Assembly: GCA_016617855.1 (NCBI GenBank)
Contig: JAECUM010009284.1
Location: 1-64,000, forward strand
Direction: 5' to 3'
Source: Megalonaias nervosa
Lineage: Eukaryota > Mollusca > Bivalvia > Unionida > Unionidae
Length of the DNA: 64,000 nt
Shown in pieces: positions 19,231 to 31,122 of the stretch (its first letter is position 1; the number at the start of each line of letters is the position of its first letter). The notes under the pieces are model-generated. The model searched no databases. It had not been told where the DNA came from and saw nothing but the letters and a program-made list of their open reading frames with translations. The position numbers were made by a program, and so were the translations under genes.

Positions 19231-20110
19231 CCACCATGGCAGCCATCTTTAAAATCTTATCTCCACTTTTCATGAATGGATCATAATATTGACATGAAGT
19301 TTTCACGTGAAGACTTTTTATGATCTTTTGTTGGTCAGAAATGAAAATTGTGCCCCCTTAACATCCAGTATGATCACCACAGTTGTCATCTGGTTATGGC
19401 AACTCCTGGACAGATGGTTATAACACCAAACCGATAGACATCCAGTATGGCTACTGGCTTAAAAATCTTGTCGCTACTCATCCAGATTGGATGATCATAT
19501 TGGTATTAGGTTTCATTTAATAGCTCCATATGATATGTAGTTGGAACTAAATGAAAATGGCTCCAATCTGACATCCAATATGGCCTCCATGGTATCCATC
19601 TTGAAAATCTTATAATCACTACTCCTGATCAGATGGTCACATTAAGACTGGGTTGCTCTAAATAAAAAAAACGCACTTCATATGATGTGTAGTTGCTCCT
19701 AAGTGAAAATGTTAACAGTCTGAAAGTCAATATGGCTGCCTTTCTGCTGATCTTGTTATTGTTACTTCAGAATGGATATTGACATAGGGTTTTCACTAAA
19801 GGACTTGTGATGTCTACTTGGTCCTAATTGAAACTAATGCCCCTCAGGCATCCAGTATATCTGCCACAATAGCCATCTTGAAATTCATTTTATCACTACT
19901 TCTATTCATAATGGATGGTTCTATCATGAAAAGTCATTAGCTGTTTATGTGACACGAGATGTATACATGATACTAAATGTCTGCATGGTACTAAATAAAA
20001 ATGGTACCAATCTGATGTCCATTATTGCTGCCAAATCTTGTGTTTGCTACTTACTGGATTTGTATCATTTAACCCAGTCTTTGGATGTGTCTGAAGAACA
20101 CCTTCAATAA
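19231..20110. repeat. Tandem repeat with ATGGC core, right of the Polinton
   Basis: Continuation of the array at 5040-5739: copies centre near 19235, 19375, 19440, 19575, 19725, 19850 and 20020. The first base block (CCACCATGGCAGCCATC) completes the unit cut on the left side. Confidence 0.8.
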
Positions 20111-20520
20111 CTGTTGGGGTTTTTTTTCCAAGCAAGATTACTTATAGATTTAATAAAACTTAGCATATGGTTAAATCTTGACATTTATGCATAGTATCAA
20201 GTTTAAGGTCAAAGGCCATGAGAAAGATAACCTAATTACGTGCTGACAGTGTTTTGATCTCCAACTTGCAAAAGTTGTTTGCAGCGTTACAATCAAGTGA
20301 AAGCTTACCGTAATTGTAAAGACAGAACCTTGTTTCTGAATCTAGAGTAACTCTAACACTATAATGAGTCCACATTCCCATGCAAAAAAGCAGCAATATA
20401 ATACAGAATGTTTTCACTGGTAAACATGTGATGTGTATTTGAACCCCTTGGAGTAATGTTTTACACAGTCTTTCAAATTCCTCGTTTGATCTATATCCAA
20501 TTGTCACTCAACAATTCACT

Positions 20521-21969
20521 ATGATATTGTTGTCAGTAGCACATGGCTAAAGTTGTTTACATGCTACATGTACATGTACTGAAATTGGCCTAGATTTTGG
20601 TCAGCTGTAGACAGCTATCATCTTGCTGAGCAACCCAGGGGATGAGACTATTCATAGGGAAATGAAAACATGTGAACAAATTAAAAAGTTTAACCAGCAT
20701 CATTGTGAGATACCCCATCTTCAATTAATTTGACAGCCAGATATCTGTGGTTTCAAAAGATTGGAAATTTAATTCATGTTTATGCCATCATTGGTATTGA
20801 TCTTAAGCATAAACTGTTTTCCTGCAATAAGGACATTTTCACAGCACAATAAATGTGTTCCAGTCACTTTGGAAAATGCAACAATCCATCAGACTCCATT
20901 GCTTTTATTTAAGTTTGGTGCTGACTTCCTCTTGATGAAAGATTCTTTTATTTTTATTGAAGATTGTAGTCGGCTTTCTTTGATGAAGAGTGCATGTGTT
21001 ATTGAAGTCACTGTTACATGCCCTTTTCTTATTGTGTTTGCAAGATCAAATAATTGTAGTACATTGATTGTGGCTGATTTTTTTTTTATCGTTATACAGA
21101 ACAATTAGGTGCTTCAAAGGTAATCAGTTTTCTTTGAAGTTTCAGCAAATCTATTTTTTCTGGAGAAATTTTAGAAAAAGGGAATTAGACATCATTTGGC
21201 CCATTGTAGCAGTTACTGTTCCTGCCTTCAAAGGTTGGTCAGTTGTAGCCAGTCCTGGTAGCATGACTATTGGAGTGTATCGCAGCATACAGTACTCAGG
21301 CCAGATGTCAGCATAAGCAGATTATGATATAACAGTGCACTGCTAAGATGGTTTGTCAGTATGAACAAAGAATCTGTTCATGTAACAATAGACAGATTCC
21401 AGTGCATTTTATATCAAGTTTGCGGCTTCCTTTCATAGTGTCTCTGAATTTGTCCACTCCAAACCCAAGATACAAGTTCAAACAGCCAACAATGTCACAA
21501 AAATAAAATTGCCAGATGGTATATTTTGTCACCATTGAGGAAAAAATCACAGCTCAATCCCTGAATACAATTTTTACACGTTATATTTTATACTTTCAAG
21601 AAGAAAAAATATTTTTAGTGTATGAATAAAATATATGTATATGAAATTTCAGGAGCCTCGCCATGAATACAATTTTTACACGTTATATTTTATACTTTCA
21701 AGAAGAAAAAATATTTTTAGTGTGTGAATAAAATATATGTATATGAAATTTCAGGAGCCTCGCCATGATAGTCTTATATAAGAATTCATGTGCAATCTCT
21801 TCCCCAAAACAGTAATAAACTTCTTACTAGTTTTTTTCATACTTTTAAGAAAGATATTTTTTTTCATATATAAGAAAATACATGTATATGAAATTTCGGG
21901 AGCCACACCACAGTCATGTTATATCTGAATTCATGTTATAACAGAGCGTGCTGTAGTAGGGTCACACTG
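20521..21969. mobile_element. Pogo/Tigger-like non-autonomous element, copy 2
   Basis: Shares most of its length with 655-1642 and 44646-45902. The right end is GGTCACACTG followed by TA (21970-21971), identical to the copy at 45902. The matching left tip was not found, so the copy is truncated or rearranged on the left. Short open frames inside are not genes. Confidence 0.65.
21562..21765. repeat. 102-bp tandem duplication inside the pogo-like element
   Basis: Two nearly identical units starting TGAATACAATTTTTACACG at 21562 and 21664, each ending GGAGCCTCGCCA. A third, much more diverged unit follows at about 21800-21900. The first two differ at about one position. Confidence 0.9.
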
Positions 21970-22269
21970 TAGATAAATACAGTTAAGTTTTTGTTACATA
22001 GGAGTAGGTACATGTATATTCTTGGCTTTTAGTAAAACAGTATCTAGTAAAATATATATATTATCCATACTGAATAGCATTTTAATTGTACAGAGCAGTG
22101 GAATGTCATCTGGGCCTATAATTTGTTTTTTATTTTATTTTGTATATGGGCACACATTATTTATCAAAATAAAATTGATATCTTCCATTGAGTCCATCTG
22201 ACTGAAATTAATTTTAGTTAGTGTTAGTTATGGCCAAATAAAATGTGATTGCAAAGATTCCAAGAAAGT

Positions 22270-22515
22270 GTAATCAGCTGATGGGCTGCCATCTGTGTAA
22301 ATCTGTTAATATCTGATGGGTTGCCACCTATTTAAATCTGTTAGTACCTAATGGGCTGCCATCTGTGTAAATGTGTTACTACCTGACGGGCTGCCATCTT
22401 TGTAAATCTGTTAGTATCTGATGGGTTGCCGTCTGTGTAAATGTGTTGGCTGCCAACTGTGTAAATGTGTTAGTACCTGATGGGCTGCCATCTGTGTAAA
22501 TCTGTTAGTACCTGA
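22270..22515. repeat. 35-bp minisatellite, ~7 copies
   Basis: Unit with GGGCTGCCATCTGTGTAAAT and CTGTTAGTACCTGAT. One unit is partly deleted near 22440. It lies in the long second visible intron. Confidence 0.88.
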
Positions 22516-22795
22516 CATTTAAACATTAAAATATTGCGTCCAGCCACTGAAAAAAACATGAACTATTGCCAATCAAATAAATTTAGATTGGGATTACACT
22601 ACTTAAAGTTCAGCTTTTATTATTGACAAAAATGTCATTAGTAACACAAGAGGGGAATAAAGACAACACTATGTAAGAGTGAATATTGGTACTTTGAATA
22701 ACAAAATTTTACAGATTATAATTTTATTAGCATTTTTGAGAAGGCTAAAATTGAAAAATATCCATGCTAAAGTAAACAAATCAACATATTGCATG

Positions 22796-22852
22796 TATAA
22801 TATAATGTAATATAATGTAATGTAATATAATATAACATAATATAATATATTA
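22796..22852. repeat. AT-rich microsatellite (TATAA/TGTAA)
   Basis: Runs of TATAATGTAATATAA repeats. Confidence 0.8.
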
Positions 22853-23575
22853 CATATTCTTATGTGGTGAAGATCTGAAGTTGTAAATTCACTAATGTGT
22901 TACATTCAAATATGACACTGAAATATGAGTTTACATACAGTATATTCGACCTGTTATCATGGTCACCTCTGCATAGAAGACACCTGTATATTAGGGCTAG
23001 GAACAAAAAGTATCATTTACCTGTATATTTGGTTCACCTAAATATAAAGGCCAATTTCTGCCAGATCTTTGGTGACCATTGTAGACCTGTTGGACCGCTA
23101 CTTGTATCCAGTTGTTATGTTAAAACTACCAATCATCAAACCGTCAAAGACAGTCAGATTTGATTTCTCAGATGGCAATTCATTTTTTTTATAGAAATGT
23201 ATTTGGTAATTGAAAATGCATGGTTGGTTGCTTGAGATTTTAGCAATGATGTTGCTGACATCTACTTGTTTAATGTATTTATAAGGTTGTAAAGATGATG
23301 CAAACGACTAAATTTCTTAACAAAGGAAAATAAAAAAAGGCAGCATTAAATCAATATGTTGCTAGTTTCAAGAGATAAAATGGAGGATTATATAAACAAA
23401 GCATACTAATTCACAATGGGTGATGATTAAAGTTATAAGGAGCCTTATCCAGGAAATTCCATAGTGCAGCCTTTTTCTGATAGATTTGGAAATCATATTA
23501 GGCATTATTTTTTTCGAACAAAATTTGACATTTGCTTGCAAGATTGTATTTTAAAGGATTTGCCATTTTTTTCAG
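22853..23575. other. Intron end, nothing coding recognised
   Basis: Includes a segment near 22935-23110 (GTCACCTCTGCATAGAAGACACC, then GGTGACCATTGTAGACC) that looks like the fringe of an unidentified DNA transposon. Otherwise AT-rich. Confidence 0.4.
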
Positions 23576-23750
23576 TCAAGTCATTCCCTGGATGAATTGG
23601 ACATTAGCCAAAAAAAAGAAAAAGAAAAGGACAGAGAGAAACAAACTTATCACACACTGAATCTCCCACTGCGCTCCATTCTGAAGAAATCATCAACCAG
23701 TTCCTTAACAGGAAGCATTGTAAAGGCATCTAGTGCTTCTGATTTAACAA
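23576..23750 (+). CDS. CLCN2: ClC-2-like chloride channel, linker exon
   Basis: The acceptor is TTTTTTTCAG and the donor GTAAGG. It enters in phase 0 from 4122 and leaves one base over. It encodes SSHSLDELDISQKK, a Lys/Glu run, LNLPLRSILKKSSTS and SIVKASSASDLT, part of the cytoplasmic linker between the two CBS domains. The PLRSILKK segment is the most conserved-looking piece of an otherwise low-complexity linker. Several Ser/Thr lie close after the RFx[V/I] docking sites, as expected for kinase targets, though which are used cannot be read from sequence. Reading past the donor at 23751 meets a stop near 23857. Confidence 0.8.
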
Positions 23751-24403
23751 GTAAGGCTATTCTTTTATCTTCACAACATTGTGTTGGCACATCCTTCAAG
23801 TTTGCTGAGAAAATGATAACTACAAGCCTTGGCAGAATGAGAGCCCAGTTAGTTTGAGCAAGAAAATTAATTTTAGCTTCACTTTGAAGTATGATATGAA
23901 AGTCATTGTGGGTAATTTTCTGTAAGCACTGAGTAAAACTGGTTCCATATCTTATTTTAACCTCTCCATTGCTTATATGAACAGAAAATGTTTCAGTTAC
24001 TATTTGTAACCATAATACCTTGCAGAAAATTACCCACAATGACTTGTATAAAATGGCACCTATTTATACAGGAAAATTCTATTATATTTGCTGTTATAAA
24101 TTATACTTTTAATTGTAATATAAATATACCTTTGTACATAATAATTGGACTCCAGTTCTTGATATTTTTTAATTTTAATGAATTCAGTCAATATTATCAT
24201 TAGAAAATATAATGTTTTGACCCCTTTGAAATGGCCCATATTTTGTCATGGTGATTGTAAGATGATAATGATGGTAGTGGTGGTGGTAGTGAAGATGAAG
24301 ATGATGACGCAAAAAAGATGGTTATGATAAGGAATAATAATAAGAATAAGAAGAATATGGTAGGCATTTAAGTTTTGTGATGGGACAGCGAAGAAAAGAA
24401 GAG

Positions 24404-24652
24404 TTGTTGTTGTTGTAGGGTTTAACGCCATTTTTCAGCACAATATAGGCTATACATGGTGGCCAGTATAATTGGTGGAGGAAGAACCCTGGAAAACCCC
24501 GGAAAGAACCACCGACCCCCGAGAAGCTACTGGCAGGCTTTCTCACGTGCTCACATTAGCCGAGCCTGAGACTCGAACTCATGCAGACAGCGGTGAGATG
24601 GCAGTGATCCGTAACCATTAGCACTTTAGATCACTCGGACACTTGGGGCCCT
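24404..24652 (-). mobile_element. tRNA-derived SINE, family S1, full length
   Basis: On the minus strand it begins with a tRNA-Leu/Ser-like head: AGTGTCCGAGTGATCTAAAG (A box) and GAGTTCGAGTCTC (B box). A body shared with 13541-13700 and 30876-31122 follows, then an (ACA)n tail. It is flanked by GAAAAGAAGAG (ending 24403) and GAAAAAGAAGAG (from 24653), the target duplication. It would be transcribed by RNA polymerase III and mobilised by a LINE. Confidence 0.88.
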
Positions 24653-27600
24653 GAAAAAGAAGAGAAGATAGTCATTATCATCATCATCTTCATCATTGTC
24701 AGTTATTGTGGGTAGCTTTTTTGTACATTGAACAGCCCTCCTTTTATACTGAAAATTGATTAATTATTTTCAGTACAAGTTTTGTTTTTCAACCCTTATA
24801 GATCTCTGCCTTAAATACTTTATGATTTAGTAAAACCAGAATTTTATTTAAAAGACTGCTTAGAGCAAGGACATTTTTATTGAATTAATTTAATGTCTAT
24901 TGCAGACATTGAAATGAGTAATTTTATTAGTGAAATGAAAACAGAATGCAGAGCAAATGAAGAATGTATGGAAGATGAATACACAGTTGAGGCCAATTAT
25001 GAGATGTAATCTGGTCTGAAACAACCTCAGAGCCTTCGAAGATGTAATTTGGCATTTTTAGGGCTCATCTGGGGTTGCAAGTTCACACCATAATAATTGA
25101 CACTCACCAAACATGTCTGCTGACTAAGAAGTAAGTGAGCAAGAGTTTAAGACGACCATTGTCTCAAAGAAATACTGGTTGACAAGTATAGCCAACCAGG
25201 TAGCTAATGCAGGAATCACATTGCCTGAACAATGGTATGTTTGTAACATGACGGAAAAACTAAATTTCTGTTTCGCCTAAATGCATCATACAGATTTGTC
25301 AAAGAGGCTCCAAAGATGTATGATTTTTCAAATACACATGAGGAACATCTTGATAAATTAATTAAGTTGGATCACATTGAAACAAGAACCACGTAAACTG
25401 TGCGAAGCCTGTGGCAAAGAACCAGAAAAGTTGTATGTTGTTGTGCAAGATAAGTTTATGTCACTGATGTTGACTGAGCCATCCAGCAGAGACATAGAAA
25501 TGACTGGCAATGACATTGAAATAAACACGTGTGTGTGGTCGTAGATGCTATTTGTGGATTCACTGCCATGACCCTTGTTGACTTTGGTGTTACAGGAATT
25601 GTGACCAACTATCATATGCATGCTAGTTGGATTTGCTATATTGATAGCAACAGGTGTTGCAGGCATTCTGGTAGAATAATTTCATTACAGTTACATTCAT
25701 GTGTACATGTTTCTTCAGAACCTTTCACAGTGGCACAAAGCAGTCTCAATACAGTTGCCAAGCTGCAGTTAATAGCTATTTAGGATAAAATCAATTAGCA
25801 TGAGTGAGTTTAAAATGGTGCTGGTGCTGAGCATAGATACAGATCTGGGGCATTAGGGACCAAAAATAGGTAGCTGATTTATGGGTAGTGAAAATCGTGT
25901 AGATGTTTATCAGGGTATGTTGATCTGCCTGCCAGCTCACAGCAGTGTATTGGTCTGACTGGGGCGCTTCATGGGAACTCTATTTGGGCTGCTCATGAGT
26001 AAAAAAAAAAAAGTCACAGGTATTAGAAAGGGTTTAGGGATTTAGGGCCCTAATAGGTCAGTGAGTCTCAAACTGCCATAATGACACTATGCAATACAGA
26101 ATGAATGCATATCAAATGATAAATCCATCTTAAAGACTACAGAGTACAAATTTTACAAGACATAAAATACAGAGTAGTGAGTGATAAACAGAAATGGAAA
26201 GATGGATTTCATGAATGGATTTAAAACTAGATTGCTTTCAAGCTGCTATTGAATTTCCACAGTTAAAAACTCTTTATCATGATAATCATGGATCAGATTC
26301 TTTACAGACAGTTTTTTACACTTACAAGGCATGATCTTGTTCTTCTTGAGGCAGACATGATCAACTGATAATGATGTCATGACATCTTTATGTGAGGTTG
26401 TATCTGTACAATTTTTATCTGCATGAAATAGGTAATAAAATTTACTTAGCTGACAAATACTCTTCAGCTGTATTGAGATTGCATCCCACAATGCCTGTGG
26501 CATGCTGTCTGTTGTATGCTAGTAAAAATAGTGCTTTCTATATTTATCACTTTTGACCTTTTGATTTTGGAAAGTTAGTTTAAATATGTAAAGGGACATA
26601 ATTCCTAGCTAGAGGACATTATTAATCAGTGGTTATCTCTCTTGACACAGTTTGACTGCTATATTGCACTTCAGCTAATACAGTCATCTCAGTAGAAGAT
26701 GCTTATATCAAAAGTAATTTAAATATTTTTGTCAAAATGTTTATGAATTTTTTAATAATTTCTTTGTTTGGACATAAAGAAAAGAAAAGACTTGAAACAT
26801 TTATAATTAAGATCATATGTGTTTGGAGGGGTATTGGTGTTTGCTTATGGTCATTAAAAAGGAACATGATTATCAGTATTGAATAAATTATGTTTATTCC
26901 TTTGATACTATTAATGTAGTATTTCCTTAATCATCCAAACCATCTATATTCTTACTTCTCTGATTTATATTTATTGCAGTTGCAATTATAGTTTTAATTA
27001 TTGTAAATTTATTTTTATCCATTGCATTTTATGCAGATGCTATTTTGATGCTTCCGATAAGACAAGATATAAAAGAAATAATTCTACCCTTGAACTCTTT
27101 TGCTTATGAAAAATCTGACAAAATCAATCTGACATTAAATGAAAAATGAAGAGATGATACTGAAATGCAGACATGAATGGAGTGCAGACGGAATGCAAAA
27201 TAAAATACAGATTTGGTAAATTTGTCCATTCAGCGTCTTATTTAACTCAGATGTTCTGATATCAATATTCATTGAAGTCTTGTCAATCTGGGCCTTGTTA
27301 ATTAGAATGCCACAGTTTCTAAATGACAATTTTTGGGTACAGATTTCCTCTATTAGTCTTTAAAAGGATTTGTTTTTAACCTCCCAGCCATCCCAATATT
27401 TTGTATGAATCCTTATAAAATCCATGGATTTTTTTTCCTATATCATTCCCCATAATATTTCCAAAATCACTATAATATCCCTGTTTTATGTGGGAGAAGC
27501 AAGTGCCAGTTTTTTTTTTTTTACAGTTCCTTTTTTTAAGAAGAGGGAGTAAAATGGGACAAAGAATTATTTATCTTGATGGATGCACACAATACATCTG

Positions 27601-27929
27601 TGTTTGTTAGTTTCTGATGATATTTGTTAAATTTAATTATAAATATTTGCTAATTGGCATGTTTAATTACTTCAACAAATATGGTAAGGATGCAGACTAT
27701 TGTCACTATATTTATCTAAAATTGCTTTATAAAATCCATACATTTTTTAATGACACCCCTCCCATGTCCTGTAAAATCACTTTAATTTTGGAAAATATAG
27801 CTGAAAAGCCTGTTGTTAGTCCAGACTGATTTATCCATGTTAAAGAAGTAACCAGATTAATGGGGTTTCATTGTAATTTCCTTTAAGGACTATGTATTAA
27901 TTCCTTGTTGATGTTTTCTTTGGTTTCAG
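24653..27929. other. Intron, no gene recognised
   Basis: AT-rich intronic sequence. A possible acceptor (TTGCAG near 24905) precedes an acidic open stretch that ends at a stop near 25008 with no usable donor; it is not called as an exon. Minus and plus frames near 25358-25783 and 26246-26503 show no family features. Confidence 0.5.
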
Positions 27930-28009
27930 CTGGGATCAATAACTATTTTAGGAAATTATCTGATCAACACAAAGACAGCATTTTAGAAGATTTACCATAC
28001 TACATGAAT
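27930..28009 (+). CDS. CLCN2: ClC-2-like chloride channel, linker exon (27 codons)
   Basis: The acceptor is CTTTGGTTTCAG and the donor GTAAGT. Two bases complete the Thr codon begun at 23750, then GINNYFRKLSDQHKDSILED and LPYYMN, ending in phase 0. The segment is predicted helical and polar. Support comes from phase match with both neighbours and strong splice sites; no domain is visible. Confidence 0.68.
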
Positions 28010-28059
28010 GTAAGTTGGAAGAAATTTACTTAAATACCATAACAATTAAAGTAGCTTAG

Positions 28060-29105
28060 ATGGAAGCCTACTTCATATATAAGCCATACATTCCTACTCC
28101 ATAGTCATAGATAAGCCATACATTCCTAGACCAGAGTTATATATAAGCCATACAATCCTAGACCAGAGTCATATATAAGCCATACATTCAGACTCCAGAG
28201 TCATATGTAACCCATACATTCTTTCTTCAGTCATATACAAGCCATACATTCCAGCTCCAGTTATATAAAAACCATACATTCCAGAGTAATATATAAGTGA
28301 TAAATTCCTACACCAGTTGTATATAAGCAATACATTCCTACACCAGCGTCAAATATACACCTTTCATTCCTGCTCCAGAGTCATATATAAGCCATACATT
28401 CCAAGACCAGAGTCATATATATGCCATACTTTCAGACTCCAGAGTCATATATGTGATACATTCCTGCTCCAGAGTCATATATGTGATACATTCCTGCTCC
28501 AGTCATATATAAGACACATACATTCCTGCTCCAGTCATAAACAAGCCATACATTCCTGCTCCAGAGTCATATATGAGCCATACATTCCTGCTCCAGAGTC
28601 ATATATAAGACACATACATTCCTGCTCCAGTCATAAACAAGCCATACATTCCTGCTCCAGAGTCATATATGAGCCATACATTCCTGCTCCAGAGTCATAT
28701 ATAAGACACATACATTCCTGCTCCAGTCATAAACAAGCCATACATTCCTGCTCCAGAGTCATATATGTGATACATTCCTGCTCCAGTCATATATAAGACA
28801 CATACATTCCTGCTCCAGTCATAAACAAGCCATACATTCCTGCTCCAGAGTCATATATAAGACACATACATTCCTGCTCCAGTCATAAACAAGCCATACA
28901 TTCCTGCTTCAGAGTCATATATGAGCCATACATTCCTGCTCAAGAGTCATATACAAGTCATACATTCCTACTCCAGAGTCTCATATAAGCCATACATTCC
29001 TAGACTAGAGTCATATATAACGCATACATTCCTGCTCCAGAGTCATATATAAGCCACACATTCCTGCTCCAGAGTCATAAACAAGCCATACATTCCTGCT
29101 AGAGT
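28060..29105. repeat. 32-bp minisatellite with 96-bp higher-order unit
   Basis: Unit around CCATACATTCCTGCTCCAGAGTCATATATAAG. In 28560-28760 three units combine into a 96-bp repeat. Open frames of 159 and 85 codons on either strand are by-products of the repeat. Copies at both ends are more diverged than in the middle, the usual pattern of array growth from the centre. Confidence 0.92.
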
Positions 29106-29304
29106 CATATTTTATAAAATAAACTCTCATAATTATTTTGCTTATTTTGTTCTCATTCTGAATATTTACAGAGTGGGGGTGGGGTTGTGTGTAGTTTTTT
29201 GGGGGGGGGGATTTTGTGTGAAGAAGTTTTAAGGATATTCTTGAAGCTACTTGTAAACTGCAGTCCATTATTAATGCTTCATGAAATTCATTATTTAATT
29301 ACAG

Positions 29305-29343
29305 AAGGAAGGCATACAAAACATTTCCAAGCACGTCAGATTG
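29305..29343 (+). CDS. CLCN2: ClC-2-like chloride channel, 39-bp linker microexon
   Basis: The acceptor is TTTAATTACAG and the donor GTAAGT. Thirteen codons, KEGIQNISKHVRL, phase 0 at both ends, so it could be skipped without shifting the frame. Called because both splice sites are good and phases fit. Very short exons cannot be proven from genomic sequence alone. Confidence 0.58.
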
Positions 29344-30875
29344 GTAAGTTTTACCATGCTAAGTACCAACTAAGTTTAGAATAATTTATTTTGGCTATAA
29401 ACAATTATTTCTTTTTCAAGTAAAGTAAATGCTTACATTTCTGAAATATTCTCTTTTTCATTCATGTATTGAAAGTTGCATTACCTTCCCCATCCACCCC
29501 AGCCCCCATAACAGAAAATTGACATTATGGCATGACATCACTTATTTTGTAGATGTACCAATGAAAAATAATTAAAACTATTTTGCAAAATTATGTAAAC
29601 AAACTGCAGAAAGGCTAGTGACATGTGCAGCTGTGCTTACTTAACTAATAATTAACTTAAACTGTTGACAAAACTAAGTGTGAAGCACATGTTGTCACTG
29701 TCCGATTGTGTCTGATTTTCACTACTGGACAGTTTGCGTGTGACCTAAAAGCCACTTTACCAGCAAGAAGATAAGTGTAGCACATGAGACTGTGCTTGGC
29801 TCACTCATAATTAATTCCATGGTTAGGAAAACTAAGTATAGAGCACATGCTATCACTATCCCATTGTCACTACAGGACTGTGTTTGCTATATGAAAACCA
29901 GTTTTACCACAAAAGTATATTGGATCCAGTTGACAGCTAAGATTATTGTCTGGATATTGTGCATGCTTATATCAATTCATTAAATTAATACAGTTTTTAG
30001 TGTGAGTGATTGGATTGGAATTTGGTGGTTAGACAATCATTTTATATTGTTATGCATTGCTAATTTTACATTGCAAATTGTAACTTTTTGCTTACTTTCC
30101 CATGTTTCTTGCTAAAGAAATTTATTTGTCACACTATTGTGTCCCATTCATGTCACTGTCTCATGCTGCTGCTTTGTACAAGAATTAGTATGTACCTAAA
30201 AGTCACTGAGATGCTTTATCCTAAACAGTAAATTGTGGTGAACACTTTTGATTTAGACTGTCATCTGTTAGAATCATTTTATTTGGTTCTTTGCCACATG
30301 AATAGCTAATGAGGGTTTTCACTTGCAGCTTGCACAAGGCTAAATCTTTTTTTCACAAATGATGTTGTGATACAGACCATGCCAAAATAATTTTCAGTAT
30401 TTAAATCTGTTATAAATAAATTGAGATTTAAGGCTGACCTGAAGGACGATAATGATGAAACTTTAAGACAAACCAGAGCGGCAGATAAAATTTCAGCGTG
30501 AATTGTAAGTGCACATACAGTATAAGCTAAACTTTGAAAGTGAACATTTCTACTTTTGTTACTTTTCTACACTTATGTAGATGGAATAACGAATTTATAC
30601 ATTGAGACAGTACATGTGCAGACTCGTACTGTAATACAAATCCAATTTAAAAGTCATCTTCCTGTCTTGTCTTGGAAATTATAAACACTGTTCCCTATTA
30701 TTTTGCTATTTTTTCAGTTTCATCCACTGCCATGAGAACTTGTCCCCAAGTTTTAAAAATGTAGAATGAATGAACACTGGTTCTGTACTATAAAGAAGTC
30801 ATGCATCATATTAATGATTGCATTTGTGAGGGAATGCAGATTTATAAGTAATATAGTTGTTATTGAATATATTAT
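29344..30875. other. Intron, nothing recognised
   Basis: Near 29600-29890 two similar blocks with GTGTAGCACATG/GTGAAGCACATG and CACTG-TCC phrases suggest an old local duplication. No genes. Confidence 0.45.
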
Positions 30876-31122
30876 TTGTTGTTGATGTTTTGGGTTTAAA
30901 GCCATTTCTTTGCAAAAGATAGGCCACACATGGAAACCAGTAAAACTGGTGGAGCACCAGGGAAACCCTGGTAAGAACCTTTGACCCATGGAAAGATATT
31001 GGCAAGCTTTCTCACATACCCACATTAGCTAAGCCCAAGACTCAAACCCATGTGGACAAAGGTGTGATGGCAGTGACTGGTAAAGGTGAGTGTTTTAGAC
31101 AACTCAGCCACCAGGGGACCCA
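30876..31122 (-). mobile_element. tRNA-derived SINE, family S1, older copy
   Basis: Same order of head, body and tail as 24404-24652 on the minus strand, with more substitutions. The B box reads GGGTTTGAGTCTT and the tail AACATCAACAAC. AT-rich flanks (TATTATTT and ATAATATTT) may be the degraded target duplication. Confidence 0.8.

Noticed and set aside
24905..25008. Possible channel exon after TTGCAG encoding an acidic peptide ending in a stop
   Set aside because: Phase entering fits, but there is no usable donor before the stop and the 27930 exon follows 23750 in frame without it. At most a rare alternative terminal exon.
28317..28796. 159-codon open frame rich in His, Ser and Tyr
   Set aside because: It is generated by the 32-bp minisatellite; the same peptide repeats with the DNA unit and there is no start context or domain.
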